In this document: piece after piece, positions 25,232 to 34,886 of the stretch
Numbering within the stretch: the stretch's first letter is position 1
Layout: each line of letters begins with the position of its first letter
NCBI GenBank assembly: GCA_027491355.1
Contig: JAIXWI010000009.1
Coordinates: 116,978-180,977 of the forward strand
Reading direction: 5' to 3'
DNA length: 64,000 bases
Origin: Bacteroidota bacterium
Lineage (GTDB): Bacteria > Bacteroidota > Bacteroidia > UKL13-3
Translations under genes and position numbers: made by a program
The notes under the pieces: model-generated
Databases searched by the model: none
The model's input: the letters and a program-made list of their open reading frames with translations, nothing else
What the model was told of the DNA's origin: nothing

Positions 25232-26898
25232 TGTTTTAGTTTCTTTAATAATGCTTCATTATCAGCACCCAATTCTTTTGCTTTTTGCCAAGCATTTTTT
25301 GCGTCTTGTAAACGGCCTAATTTGTACAATACATCTCCTAAATGTTCTCTAACCTCTGCGTTGTTAGGAGCCTTTTCCAAAGACTTTTCTATATAAATCA
25401 AGGCTGTATCGTATTCCTTCTTTTGGTAAAGAATCCATCCATAAGTATCGGAATAGGAAGCATTTTCCGGATCTAATACCATGGAGCGCTTACTCAAACT
25501 GTCTGCAAGGTCCAATTTTTCATTCCGCAACGATAAATAATAAGCATAGTTGTTCAGTGCGTAGGCGTTTGATGGGTCTGATTCAAGCGAGTTTAGGTAG
25601 GCTGAATCAGACAAGTTGTATCTTTTAGCATAATGTGCCGCATCCCCCATCATGGCATACATTTGCGATTTTAAATTACTTTCTTCTGCATAATCAATTC
25701 CCATTTGAACTGCTTCTATGGCATCGTTGTAATCTTTCAATTGAAGGCATGCAAAAGCCCTATGGTAATAACCCAATGCATAACTTGGAAACAATTCATT
25801 TATTTTTTTTGCATCCGTTAACACCATTTTGTAATCACTCATCAATTGGTCGCATTGTAAAATTTGTTCCCAGGCTAACAAACCTCCATCATTTTGATCT
25901 GCAGCTTTAAGGTAATATTCACGGGCCTTTTCCGGATTTCTGCTTTCTAACTGTAAGTCGCCTTTTATTAAATAAGGAGCAGCATTTTCTGGGTTATTCT
26001 CAATTAAAATATCAGCCAAATAGTTACAAAAGGTATTTTGTTTTTCACCAAAAAAGTTGCTTGGAATGATGCTTGTAAATGCACTTACTTTAGACTTAAT
26101 GTCACCATTTCCTTCTAAACCTTTTTTAAGGTATTGAAAACAGGAGTCCTTTTCGTTTTTTAACTTATAAAAATCGCTCAATGCAAAGCATGCATAACTA
26201 TTTTTGGGTTCAACTTTTAAAACAGATTGATAGATTGTAATTGCTTGTTTTTCTTTTCCATTTGAAAGGTACAAATCGGCTAGAGCTCCTCTGTATTGTT
26301 GGTTTTGAGGAAATTTTGCAATGAGTTTTTTGAGTTCATTGATGGCTGCTGGCAACTTGTTTAGTTGTAAGTATATTTGTTCTTTTTGTTTGGTAATGTC
26401 TTCACTAATTCCTACTTTTTTCTCAAGTAAGTTCAGGCTTTTAATTGCCTTTTTAGGTGCATTGTTTTGCAATTGTATAAATGCAAGTTCATACAAGAAA
26501 TCAGGGTTTTTACTCAATTTGTACCGTTCTTCTAAAAACAGTTCAGCTGCTATGTAATTCCTATTGTACTTATAAATATCTAATAAGTTTTGAGCATACC
26601 ATTCATTGGTTTTTTCTAATAAGTATGCTTTTTCAGCATAAATTTCTGCTTCAGATCCCTTCCTTTCAGCAAATAAAACAGTGCTTAACTGAAAATTTGC
26701 ATTGGCTTGATTGGGCATGATATGCAAGGCCTTTTTGAATTCGTTGACAGCTTCTTTGCTGTTTCCCTGCATTTTTTCTTTCATTCCATTGAAAAAATGG
26801 GCATCAAAATTTTGTCTGGTTTGTTCAGGTATATTTTGAGCAAAACAATTCCCCCCAATTGCCAACAATACAATTACAATTAAAATGTGTGTTCTCAA
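25228..26898 (-). CDS. Secreted tetratricopeptide repeat protein
   Basis: 556 residues with signal peptide ending CFAQN (about 22). About 12-13 TPR units follow, e.g. KEAVNEFKKALHIMPNQANA, EKQAITIYQSVLKVEPKNSY and DTALIYIEKSLEKAPNNAEV, ending in AWQKAKELGADNEALLKKLK. The solenoid would bind other envelope proteins in the periplasm. It sits between the nucleotidyltransferase and DUF4292 genes with a 12-nt gap and a 4-nt overlap. A different TPR protein is at 29964-31784. Confidence 0.85.
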   Translation of the reverse strand: MRTHILIVIVLLAIGGNCFAQNIPEQTRQNFDAHFFNGMKEKMQGNSKEAVNEFKKALHIMPNQANANFQLSTVLFAERKGSEAEIYAEKAYLLEKTNEWYAQNLLDIYKYNRNYIAAELFLEERYKLSKNPDFLYELAFIQLQNNAPKKAIKSLNLLEKKVGISEDITKQKEQIYLQLNKLPAAINELKKLIAKFPQNQQYRGALADLYLSNGKEKQAITIYQSVLKVEPKNSYACFALSDFYKLKNEKDSCFQYLKKGLEGNGDIKSKVSAFTSIIPSNFFGEKQNTFCNYLADILIENNPENAAPYLIKGDLQLESRNPEKAREYYLKAADQNDGGLLAWEQILQCDQLMSDYKMVLTDAKKINELFPSYALGYYHRAFACLQLKDYNDAIEAVQMGIDYAEESNLKSQMYAMMGDAAHYAKRYNLSDSAYLNSLESDPSNAYALNNYAYYLSLRNEKLDLADSLSKRSMVLDPENASYSDTYGWILYQKKEYDTALIYIEKSLEKAPNNAEVREHLGDVLYKLGRLQDAKNAWQKAKELGADNEALLKKLKQ

Positions 26899-26910
26899 AT
26901 TTTTGTTGAA

Positions 26911-27921
26911 TTATGCTTCCGTACTGTAATCACCCAAACTTAAATCTTTAGCTTGTCCTTTGTATACAACATGGCTTCCTATCATAGCATTTTTAATGAC
27001 TGCATCTTTAAGAACGGTATTAACCTGTACAATGCTATCTGAAAGTATTGTATGTTCAATGATACAACCGTCACCTATACTTACGTTGGGTCCTACTATC
27101 GCATTTTTGAGTTGTACATTGTTTCCAATAAAAGAAGGTTGAATTACTACTGCATTTGTTTGTTGCACGTTTTCACCAATCATTTTTTCTCCATTTGCGG
27201 CCATGAAACTTAAAATTCTTGAGTTGGTATACACTGTAGCATTTTTGTTGCCACAATCCAACCATTCAGTTACTTGTCCGGGAACAAATTTGGTTCCCTT
27301 TTTCTTCATGTTTTCTAGGCCATTGGTCAGTTGGTACTCTCCTTTTTCACGGATGTCTTCATCGAGTAAGTATTGCAATTCGCTTCTTAAATAAGCACCA
27401 TCTCTAAAATAATAGATGCCAATAATGGCCAAATCAGAAACAAATGTTTCGGGTTTTTCTACAAAGTCAGTAATGGTATTGTTTTCATCAACTTTAATTA
27501 CGCCAAAGGGTTTTGGGTCTTCTACTTTTTGAACCCAAATAATTCCTTCTTGACTTCTGTCTAAGGTAAAATCTGCTTTGAATAAGGTATCTGCAAATAC
27601 AACCAAAACATTGCCATCCAAGCTTTCTTTGGCACACATGATTGCATGCGCAGTTCCTAATGGTTCATGTTGGTAGTAGATTTTTCCTGTTGCGCCAACA
27701 CTATTGGCTACAGCAATCAATTTCTCCTCAACCTCCTGCCCAAATGTTGGACCAATTATGTATGCTACCTCTTCAATATCGTTTCCGCAAACCTTTGATA
27801 GGTCTTCAATTATTTTCTGAACGATTGGTTTTCCTGCAACAGGTATCAGTGGTTTGGGAACTGTCAGGGTGTGAGGCCTCATTCTTTTCCCCATTCCAGC
27901 CATTGGTACAATGATTTTCAT
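26911..27921 (-). CDS. Sugar-phosphate nucleotidyltransferase with left-handed beta-helix tail
   Basis: 336 residues. MKIIVPMAGMGKRMRPHTLT is the nucleotide-binding signature, followed by PKPLIPVAGKPI, VFADTLF and FVEKP; hexapeptide repeats (PSFIGNNVQL, AIVGPNVSIG, HTILSDSI) from about residue 250 make a beta-helix. The two nucleotidyltransferases of the window (see 9904-10896) share this architecture and many motif residues but differ in the first signature: GKRMRP here, GTRLRP there. It would supply an NDP-sugar. It is part of the envelope operon, 51 nt downstream of dut. Confidence 0.87.
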   Translation of the reverse strand: MKIIVPMAGMGKRMRPHTLTVPKPLIPVAGKPIVQKIIEDLSKVCGNDIEEVAYIIGPTFGQEVEEKLIAVANSVGATGKIYYQHEPLGTAHAIMCAKESLDGNVLVVFADTLFKADFTLDRSQEGIIWVQKVEDPKPFGVIKVDENNTITDFVEKPETFVSDLAIIGIYYFRDGAYLRSELQYLLDEDIREKGEYQLTNGLENMKKKGTKFVPGQVTEWLDCGNKNATVYTNSRILSFMAANGEKMIGENVQQTNAVVIQPSFIGNNVQLKNAIVGPNVSIGDGCIIEHTILSDSIVQVNTVLKDAVIKNAMIGSHVVYKGQAKDLSLGDYSTEA

Positions 27922-27972
27922 ATTATGCGCAATAATTTAGGTCTGAAAATTACAATTTAGTTTTGAATCTTT

Positions 27973-28419
27973 TTAATCTGTGTTTTTGACACCTGTGCTT
28001 CCATATCCGCCAGCACCTCTCAATGTTTCGTCAAGCTCGTTAACGGGTTCCCAAGAAATGCTTTCGTGTTTAGCTATGACCATTTGCGCAATTCTATCGC
28101 CATGTGCAATTCTAAATACCTCATTTCCGTGGTTCATTAACAATATTTTTATTTCACCCCTGTAGTCTGAATCAATGGTTCCTGGACTGTTGAGCACGCA
28201 AACACCATTTTTATAGGCGATGCCGCTTCTCGACCTTATTTGAGCTTCATAGCCTATGGGCAGTGCAATTGAAAGTCCGGTTCCAATCAGTTTTCGCTCG
28301 CCTGGATTCAAATCTATTGTTGTTGTCAAATTTGCCATGAGGTCCATTCCAGCTGAATGTGCTGTTTGGTATGCAGGTAATGGGTTTTTAGCTATTGATT
28401 TGATTTTAATTTTTTGCAT
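27973..28419 (-). CDS. dut: dUTP diphosphatase
   Basis: 148 residues from ATG 28419; the longer frame starts at TTG. It hydrolyses dUTP to dUMP, keeping uracil out of DNA and feeding dTMP synthesis. All motifs are present: [41 protein letters not shown] and the C-terminal arm GAGGYGSTG. Its start overlaps the end of the flippase gene by 14 nt, which marks translational coupling in the envelope operon. Confidence 0.96.
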   Translation of the reverse strand: MQKIKIKSIAKNPLPAYQTAHSAGMDLMANLTTTIDLNPGERKLIGTGLSIALPIGYEAQIRSRSGIAYKNGVCVLNSPGTIDSDYRGEIKILLMNHGNEVFRIAHGDRIAQMVIAKHESISWEPVNELDETLRGAGGYGSTGVKNTD

Positions 28420-29878
28420 GCAATTTGGTATTTGATTTTTCGTTGATAATCGCAATTAAAATAAATACGAATAAAAGACCGTTTCCTATGAAGTAATATG
28501 TGCTTCCTTGAACAGAACTGTTTTGTAAGTAGTAACCTATGGCATACAACAACAAGGCCAATGCTGAGTAGCCAAAGAAGCTTCGCACCTTGTATGGGAT
28601 TGGGTAATATTTCTGACCCATTGCATAACCCATTACCATCATGGTTCCATAGCAAATTGCTGTAGAAATTGCTGCCCCATAATAGCCCAAGATAGGAATC
28701 AACATATAGTTCAGTATAACAGTAATGATGGCTCCGGCTACTGCAATATAGGCTCCCTTACTGGTTTGATCGGTTAACTTATACCAAATGCTCAAGTTAT
28801 AATAGATGCCTAAGAAAATATTTGCCCATAACAATACAGGCACTATGATTAAACCTTCTCTGAATTCTGCGCCAATGAATTGCTCAAATAAACGCATGTT
28901 CAACATCACCAGCAAAAAAATCGATAAACAAACCAAAATAAAAACATGCATGACATCTGCATAAATTTGTGTTTTACTGTTGTTTTTTCCGTGTTTAAAA
29001 AAGAAGGGTTCTGCTGCATATTTGAAGGCCTGTATAAACAATGTTATTACAATGGATAATTTGTAGTTTGCCCCATATATACCATTCATCCTTAATGCTG
29101 TTGATTGGTCTGGAATCAGTTGAACCAACATAATTCTATCAAGTGTTTCATTGATCATGCCAGCAAATCCTATAAACATTATGGGAATGGCATATTCAAG
29201 CATTTCTTGGTACAACGCCCTATTGCGCTCAAAACGAATTTTGATTATTTCTGGAATTAATAACAAAAATGTTAGGATGCTACCACACAAATTAGCAATT
29301 AAAATTACTGAAGGATCTATTTGATTTGTTATGAATGGAAGTTGAATGTGTTTTTCGCTTAAACAATAGGGTCCAATGACCATGAAGTAGATATTTAAGA
29401 AAATGGTTGCAGCTATTCCAGCATTTTTAATCAATGCAAAACGCAAGGCTTTGTTTTCTTTTCTGAGCAACGCAAATGGAATGGCCGCTATGGCATCTAA
29501 TGAAATGATTGCAGCAACAATTTTAATGTAATAGGCTGTTGCACCCATGTGTATCAGTGTTGCTATTTGATTGGCAAACAAAAAAGTTAAAAATCCAAAA
29601 ACCAAACTAAAAAACAATACTGAGCGCATTGCTGTTGAGTATATACGCTGTTCATGGTTATGTTTTTCTGCAAACCTGAAAAAGGTTGTTTCCATTCCGT
29701 GTGTAAGCAATACATTTAAGAAAGTAATGTAGGCGTATAGTCCAGTAATGGTACCAAATTGTACCAAGTTGAAAACCCTTGTTTGGATAGGAACCAGTAA
29801 ATAATTTAAAAAACGCCCAACAATTGTGCTCAAACCATAGATGGCTGTTTGACCTGCAAGTTTTTTAATGTTGCTCAA
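28406..29878 (-). CDS. Polysaccharide flippase (Wzx/MATE-like)
   Basis: 490 residues, about 14 hydrophobic segments with short loops. The opening [24 protein letters not shown] is characteristic of the oligosaccharide flippase family in the MVF/MATE superfamily, which moves lipid-linked glycans across the inner membrane. A charged, cytoplasmic C-terminal tail ends the protein. First gene of the envelope operon, 85 nt from the divergent TPR gene; dut overlaps its 3' end. Confidence 0.88.
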   Translation of the reverse strand: MSNIKKLAGQTAIYGLSTIVGRFLNYLLVPIQTRVFNLVQFGTITGLYAYITFLNVLLTHGMETTFFRFAEKHNHEQRIYSTAMRSVLFFSLVFGFLTFLFANQIATLIHMGATAYYIKIVAAIISLDAIAAIPFALLRKENKALRFALIKNAGIAATIFLNIYFMVIGPYCLSEKHIQLPFITNQIDPSVILIANLCGSILTFLLLIPEIIKIRFERNRALYQEMLEYAIPIMFIGFAGMINETLDRIMLVQLIPDQSTALRMNGIYGANYKLSIVITLFIQAFKYAAEPFFFKHGKNNSKTQIYADVMHVFILVCLSIFLLVMLNMRLFEQFIGAEFREGLIIVPVLLWANIFLGIYYNLSIWYKLTDQTSKGAYIAVAGAIITVILNYMLIPILGYYGAAISTAICYGTMMVMGYAMGQKYYPIPYKVRSFFGYSALALLLYAIGYYLQNSSVQGSTYYFIGNGLLFVFILIAIINEKSNTKLHAKN

Positions 29879-29963
29879 AGTTTTTTATGCAATAAACAAA
29901 AATATTTGAATCCATTGGAATTCAATTTTACACATTTTGCATTTATGCGCTTAATTTAGCGGG

Positions 29964-31784
29964 ATGTTTCGAAAGTGTACATTCATCATAACAGCTATTT
30001 TTTGTTGCTGTGTGTTTTCTACATACGGTCAGCAACAAGAGGAACAATTAGCCAATCAGTTTACCCAAAATGGTGAATGGGAAAAGGCTGCAGAATTGTA
30101 TGAAAAGCTAGTTAATAGAACACCCAACTCAATTTATTACTACGACAATTTGTTGAATTCATACCTTCAACTCAAACAAGAAAGCAATGCCTTTAAACTG
30201 GTTAAAAAGCAAAGTAAAAAGTTTCCAAGAGTATCCATTTATTTAGTAGATCAGGCATACATTCACCAATTTTTCGGTAATAAATTACTTGCATCTGAAA
30301 AATGTAATGATTTCATTAAGCAACTGTCTCGGAATGAACAAGCAATTACTGATTTGTCAATGGCATTGATAAAAAGGGGTTTCTTGAATGAAGCTACTCA
30401 AGCATATATCAAAGGCAGGGATTTGTTGGGCAATGATCAATTGTTTTGTTCAGATTTGGCATCCCTTTACACTGATTTAGGAAACCGAAAGTTAGCCATT
30501 GAAGAATGGATTAAATTGTTGAGTATAGATCCTACCAAAATGGAGGAAATTCAGGGTTTATTGCAGCAACTACTCCAAAACAATCAAGATTTTGAACACT
30601 GTAAATCAGCTTTGCTCAAACAATACAAGTTGTATCCTGATGAAAATACCATTCAAGATATGCTCATTTGGTTTTATGTTCAAAAAGCTGATTATAGTGC
30701 TGCACTTACCTTTACCAAACGAATAGACAAAAAGCAGGGATACGAAGGTAGAAGAACGCTTGAATTGGGTTTATTGGCGTTTTCAAATCACAAATATGAC
30801 GATGCTATTTATATTTACAACGAAGTGTGTAACCTAGGGTCAGCCTCCCCATTCTATTATTATGCAAAGCAAGAGTTGTTAAATGCCAGGACTCAAAAAT
30901 TACTTTCAGGTAATTATACCCAGGCAGACTTAGTGCTCGTAGAAAGGGAATACATCAATATGCTTGCAAAAGAAGGAGACGATGCCAAAACAAGGTTCAA
31001 TTTGGCTAGTTTACAGTTCAATTATTTACACAACTATCAAGCGGCTATTCTTAATTTTTCTAAGGCCATTCAGCTAGCAACAGACCGTAGTTTTGCAGCA
31101 ACTTGTAAATTGGAATTGGCAGCGGTGTATATTGTTACAGGAGAGGTGTGGGAGTCTATGTTGTTGTATGGGCAAGTAGACAAAGATTTTATAGAAGATC
31201 CATTGGGACAAGAAGCCAAGTATAGATCTGCCAAATTGAGTTATTTTATGGGTGAATTTGAATGGGCCAAAGCACAATTAGATGTATTAAAAACAGCTAC
31301 AACGCAACTCATTGCAAACAATGCCATGGAGTTGTCCTTATTCATTCAAGAAAATACAATTGACAGCAATCAAAATGCTTTGAAATTGTTTGCGAGAGCA
31401 GACCTATTAGCAGCCCAAAAAGATGGGAATACAGCAATACACTTATTGGATAGCATAGAGCGGATGTTTCCAAAGAATGTTTTATTAGATGACATTTATT
31501 TCAAACGAGGCGAAATTGCTGAGGCCATGCGTAATTATGAATCGGCATTTGAACAATTCGAAAAAGTATATACCATGAACGCTTCAGATGTATTGGCTGA
31601 TCAAGCCATATTTAAAGCAGCTCAATTGTGCGATTTTAAATTAATGAAAACACAAAAAGCCATGCAATTGTATGAGCTTCTGATTCAACAATATGCTGGA
31701 AGTGTATACAGCAATGAAGCCAGAAAGCGTTTCAGACAATTAAGGGGCGATCAATTTTTAAACCAACAAGAACAAACAAAATGA
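29964..31784 (+). CDS. Secreted tetratricopeptide repeat protein
   Basis: 606 residues with a signal peptide ending TYGQQ (about 22). Helical TPR-like repeats fill most of the chain, e.g. GEWEKAAELYEKLVNRTPNS, NYQAAILNFSKAIQLA and NYESAFEQFEKVYTMN; the C-terminal part (DILADQAIF... KAMQLYELLIQQYAGSVYS) resembles YbgF/CoaD-type TPRs. Function unknown, periplasmic or outer-membrane scaffold likely. Its stop overlaps the start of the DUF4286 gene (ATGA). Confidence 0.83.
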   Translation: MFRKCTFIITAIFCCCVFSTYGQQQEEQLANQFTQNGEWEKAAELYEKLVNRTPNSIYYYDNLLNSYLQLKQESNAFKLVKKQSKKFPRVSIYLVDQAYIHQFFGNKLLASEKCNDFIKQLSRNEQAITDLSMALIKRGFLNEATQAYIKGRDLLGNDQLFCSDLASLYTDLGNRKLAIEEWIKLLSIDPTKMEEIQGLLQQLLQNNQDFEHCKSALLKQYKLYPDENTIQDMLIWFYVQKADYSAALTFTKRIDKKQGYEGRRTLELGLLAFSNHKYDDAIYIYNEVCNLGSASPFYYYAKQELLNARTQKLLSGNYTQADLVLVEREYINMLAKEGDDAKTRFNLASLQFNYLHNYQAAILNFSKAIQLATDRSFAATCKLELAAVYIVTGEVWESMLLYGQVDKDFIEDPLGQEAKYRSAKLSYFMGEFEWAKAQLDVLKTATTQLIANNAMELSLFIQENTIDSNQNALKLFARADLLAAQKDGNTAIHLLDSIERMFPKNVLLDDIYFKRGEIAEAMRNYESAFEQFEKVYTMNASDVLADQAIFKAAQLCDFKLMKTQKAMQLYELLIQQYAGSVYSNEARKRFRQLRGDQFLNQQEQTK

Positions 31785-32086
31785 TCATTTACAATGTAAC
31801 ACTCAATGTAGACGACAGCATTCATGAAGAATGGTTGTTGTGGATGCAGCAAACGCATGTTCCGGAAGTAATGGCAACAGGGCTTTTTCAATCATCAAAA
31901 ATGCTCAGGTTGTTAACCAGACAAGCCGATGAAACGGGAGAAACCTATGCCATACAATACCATGCTAAAACCATCCAAGACTATTTTACTTATCAAGAGC
32001 AGTATGCCCCAACATTGCAGCAAAAAACACTCGATAAGTATGGTAACAAGCTTTTGGCATTCCGCACCCTAATGGAAGAGGTATAG
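31781..32086 (+). CDS. DUF4286 family protein
   Basis: 101 residues. MIIYNVTLNVDDSIHEEWLLWM and HVPEVMATGLFQSSKMLRLL match DUF4286, a small Bacteroidota protein of ferredoxin-like fold with no known function. Cytoplasmic. Overlaps the stop of the TPR gene by 4 nt. The ATTTAAATAG repeat array begins immediately after its stop codon. Confidence 0.88.
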   Translation: MIIYNVTLNVDDSIHEEWLLWMQQTHVPEVMATGLFQSSKMLRLLTRQADETGETYAIQYHAKTIQDYFTYQEQYAPTLQQKTLDKYGNKLLAFRTLMEEV

Positions 32087-32317
32087 CCATTTAAATAGAC
32101 AAAGCGTCTAAATAGCCATTCAAATAGCCATATATTAAGCCACAAAAACTAAAAAAATCATAAAAACAACCATTTAAATAATATAAAATGCAAAATAAAT
32201 AAATTTTATTCAGCTCATTCAGAGGGCATTACAAGCTAAGCCCCATTTAAATAGTAAAAACCTCCATTTAAATAGTACATTTGAATTGGCAATTCGATTG
32301 TACAACCATTTAAATAG
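32087..32317. repeat. Array of CCATTTAAATAG motifs
   Basis: Near-identical copies of CCATTTAAATAG occur at 32087, 32243, 32264 and 32306 (exact), 32170 (last base A) and 32116 (T to C at position 6); a shorter CTAAATAG lies at 32108-32115, and 32128 starts a weaker CCATATATTAAG. The core ATTTAAAT is palindromic; the flanking CC and AG are not, and all copies point the same way. Start-to-start distances are 29, 54, 73, 21 and 42 nt. Nothing else in the 237-nt stretch has coding potential. Confidence 0.75.
32286..32302 (+). promoter_or_regulatory. Candidate sigma-54-like -24/-12 element
   Basis: TTGGCAATTCGATTGTA matches the -24/-12 consensus pattern TTGGCA-N6-TTG(C)A with the GG at 32288-32289 and GT where GC is expected at 32300-32301. 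The start would fall near 32313, about 12 nt before ATG 32325. The -12 C is normally the most conserved base, so this call is weak. Confidence 0.3.
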
Positions 32318-32324
32318 AAGTTTT

Positions 32325-32594
32325 ATGAAAACCCTCAGCTTAAACAACGCTCAGCAAATTCAAAACCAACAAAATACTTTAAAAGAACGTATTGGTTATG
32401 AAATTGAAAAAGGTAAGAAAGAATTGGTTGATTTTGCTAAATATTTATATGTAGTTGCAGTTTTGGTTTTATTGGTAGTTGCAGTATTAGAGATTAAACG
32501 CATGTACCAAATAGACTTATTTCCTGGCATAGACACTCCATTTGACAATGTTTATTTTGCTGGCAAAGAACAATTTGGTCAGGGTGTCCTTTAA
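32325..32594 (+). CDS. Small single-pass membrane protein
   Basis: 89 residues from ATG 32325; the upstream frame would need TTG. The N-terminal half is a basic, Gln/Lys-rich amphipathic helix (NAQQIQNQQNTLKERIGYEI); residues about 43-60 (YLYVVAVLVLLVVAVLEI) form a single membrane helix; the C-terminal tail has FPGIDTPFDNVYFAGK. Not recognised. It converges on rpoN (28 nt apart) and lies behind the ATTTAAATAG array. Confidence 0.65.
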   Translation: MKTLSLNNAQQIQNQQNTLKERIGYEIEKGKKELVDFAKYLYVVAVLVLLVVAVLEIKRMYQIDLFPGIDTPFDNVYFAGKEQFGQGVL

Positions 32595-32622
32595 GCAAAA
32601 AGCTTGTAATAAAGTATTCTGA

Positions 32623-34089
32623 TTAAATCTCTTTCCTAAGCCTAGCCACAGGAATATTCATCTGTTCCCTGTATTTGGCAACGGTTCTACGGGCTATATG
32701 GTACCCCTTTTCTTTGAGAATTTCCATCAATTTTTCATCAGGAAGTGGTCTGGATTTTTCTTCAGCCTCTATGGCGTCTTTTAGAATCTTTTTTACTTCT
32801 CTGCTACTGACTTCTTCACCATCTTCGGTGGCTATACCTTCACTGAAAAAGAATTTGAGTGGAATTACACCAAAATCAGTTTGAATGTATTTAGAGTTGG
32901 CAACTCTGCTAATGGTAGATATATCTAGGTTTGTTTCTTCTGCTATGTCTTTGAGAATCATTGGTTTGAGTTTGGTCTCATCACCTTCTTCGAAATAAGC
33001 CATTTGGTAGTTTAAAATGGCATTCATGGTTAACAATAGCGTATTGTGCCTTTGTTTAATGCTGTCTATGAACCATTTTGCACTGTCTAATTTTTGTTTG
33101 ATGAATTGGACTGTTTCTTTTTGTTCTCTACTTGGACTTTTACTTTCTTCATAACCCTTCAGTGTTTCCATGTAAGACCTACTGATTCTCAAATCAGGTG
33201 CGTTTCTGGAATTGAGTTGAATCAAATATTTGCCATCTTGTTCAACCAAAATAAAATCAGGAGTAATGTACTGAGTTGCAGTATTGTCAATTGCTTCACC
33301 TGGTTTAGGGTTGAGCTTTGTTATTAAAACTATAATTTCTTTTAATTCAACTTCAGATATTTTAAGTGTTTTGATGAGTTTCTCGTAGTGCTTTTTAATA
33401 AAATCTTCAAAATACTGTTCAAGTATTTTTATGGCATGAACTACTAAAGGATTGCTTTGGTCTTTTCTGTGCAATTGAATCAGTAAACATTCTTGTAAAG
33501 TAGTTGCACCAATTCCAGGTGGATCTAATTTTTGGATTTTGTGAAGCACACGCTTCATTTCCTCAAGATTTGTATCAATGTTGATTGAAAAGGCTAAGTC
33601 ATTGACGATGGCTTCAAGCGGTCTTCTGAGGTAACCATCATCGTCTAAAGTTCCAATTAACTGTGTACCAATGGCAAGCTCTTTTTCTGATTCTGCTATG
33701 CTGTTGAATTGTTCTTGCAATTCTTCATGGAAAGAATGTGATTCTACAATGGGTCTTTCTTTTCGCTCTTCGTCTCCTTCATCACTTAAATGAAAACCCT
33801 CCGGATCATATTCATCATTCACATATTCTTTTACATCAAATGACTCGTTGGCAATGAAATCTTCTACAGATAAATCATCTGAAGAAACTTCTTCAGTATT
33901 GGTTTCGGTTTCTGTTTCAGATGGTGCTGCATCTTCGTCAGACGCCCTTAGCAATGCAGGATTTTCAATCAGTTCTTGGTCAATGCGTTGGAGGATGTCT
34001 ACACTATTGAGTTGCAACAGCTTGATAAATTGTATCTGCTGCGGCGAAAGCTTTTGTAGTTGACTCTGTTGTAATCCTTGTTTTAGCAT
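32623..34089 (-). CDS. rpoN: RNA polymerase sigma-54 factor
   Basis: 488 residues. Region I is Gln- and Leu-rich (LKQGLQQSQLQKLSPQQIQF), region II is acidic (about 50-110), followed by the core-binding domain and the C-terminal RpoN box ARRTVAKYRE with the final NIPVARLRKEI. It directs RNA polymerase to -24/-12 promoters and needs an enhancer-binding ATPase; none is encoded in this window. Monocistronic, convergent with the small membrane protein gene. Confidence 0.96.
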   Translation of the reverse strand: MLKQGLQQSQLQKLSPQQIQFIKLLQLNSVDILQRIDQELIENPALLRASDEDAAPSETETETNTEEVSSDDLSVEDFIANESFDVKEYVNDEYDPEGFHLSDEGDEERKERPIVESHSFHEELQEQFNSIAESEKELAIGTQLIGTLDDDGYLRRPLEAIVNDLAFSINIDTNLEEMKRVLHKIQKLDPPGIGATTLQECLLIQLHRKDQSNPLVVHAIKILEQYFEDFIKKHYEKLIKTLKISEVELKEIIVLITKLNPKPGEAIDNTATQYITPDFILVEQDGKYLIQLNSRNAPDLRISRSYMETLKGYEESKSPSREQKETVQFIKQKLDSAKWFIDSIKQRHNTLLLTMNAILNYQMAYFEEGDETKLKPMILKDIAEETNLDISTISRVANSKYIQTDFGVIPLKFFFSEGIATEDGEEVSSREVKKILKDAIEAEEKSRPLPDEKLMEILKEKGYHIARRTVAKYREQMNIPVARLRKEI

Positions 34090-34169
34090 CGATGATGTTC
34101 AAACAAAAATAAGGATTTATCACTTGAACAGATACAAACACAACTAAAATAGTACGGAATTAATAAAAA

Positions 34170-34886
34170 TTAATCTCCTTCCTCTGAGTTTAGTACGAAT
34201 TTATAGCCAATACCTCTTGCAGAATGTATGAAATTTGGCTGTTTGGGATCGTCCTCAAAATATTTTCTCAATGCCAAGACAAAATTATCAATGGTTCTGG
34301 TGTTGGGAATAACGGTGTAGTCCCAAACTACTTTGAGGATGCGCTCTCTGCTAACAACTTGGTTCTTGTTTTCTATGAGTAAGCGCATGAGCAATATTTC
34401 TTTTTTGGTAAGTTCAAATACCCCATTTACCCCTTTTGCTTCATGACTTTCAAAGTTAATCCAGTTGTTTCCAAAATGGAATAACTTTGGAATGCTGCTT
34501 TCATTTTTGATTTTTATTTGTTTGCTTTTTTGGAGCAGTTTTTGAACCCTTAAAATCAGTTCTTCAAGTTCAAAAGGTTTGGTGAGGTAATCATCGGCTC
34601 CCTTTTTTAGTCCGTTTATCCTGTCTTCTGGTGTGTTTTTAGCAGACAAGAACAAAATAGGAATATTTGCATCGTACAACCGCAAATTTTCACATACCAT
34701 TAAGCCATCCATTTCAGGCAGCATGATGTCTAGAATTACCAAATCGAACTTTTGTTCCCTGAATGCTTTGATACTTTCAGTGCCTGTTTTACAAACAAAA
34801 ACACTGTAAGATTCTAGTTCAAGGTTGAGTTTAAGGGCATGTTGTAAATGCAGTTCATCTTCTACCAGTAAAATTCTATCGCTCAT
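34170..34886 (-). CDS. OmpR-family response regulator
   Basis: 238 residues from ATG 34886, which gives the standard MSDRILLVEDE start; the upstream ATG in the same frame adds an unrelated leader. The receiver domain has Asp10 and phospho-acceptor Asp53 (LVILDIMLPEMDG), then a conserved Lys in LTKPFELEELILRV. The C-terminal winged helix (about 140-238) reads ELTKKEILLMRLLIENKNQV and TRTIDNFVLALRKYFEDDP. It overlaps the histidine kinase stop by 11 nt, so the pair is co-translated. Confidence 0.95.
   Translation of the reverse strand: MSDRILLVEDELHLQHALKLNLELESYSVFVCKTGTESIKAFREQKFDLVILDIMLPEMDGLMVCENLRLYDANIPILFLSAKNTPEDRINGLKKGADDYLTKPFELEELILRVQKLLQKSKQIKIKNESSIPKLFHFGNNWINFESHEAKGVNGVFELTKKEILLMRLLIENKNQVVSRERILKVVWDYTVIPNTRTIDNFVLALRKYFEDDPKQPNFIHSARGIGYKFVLNSEEGD

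Noticed and set aside
32087..32317. ATTTAAATAG array as CRISPR
   Set aside because: Repeats are only 12 nt, spacers range from 9 to 61 nt, and there are no cas genes.
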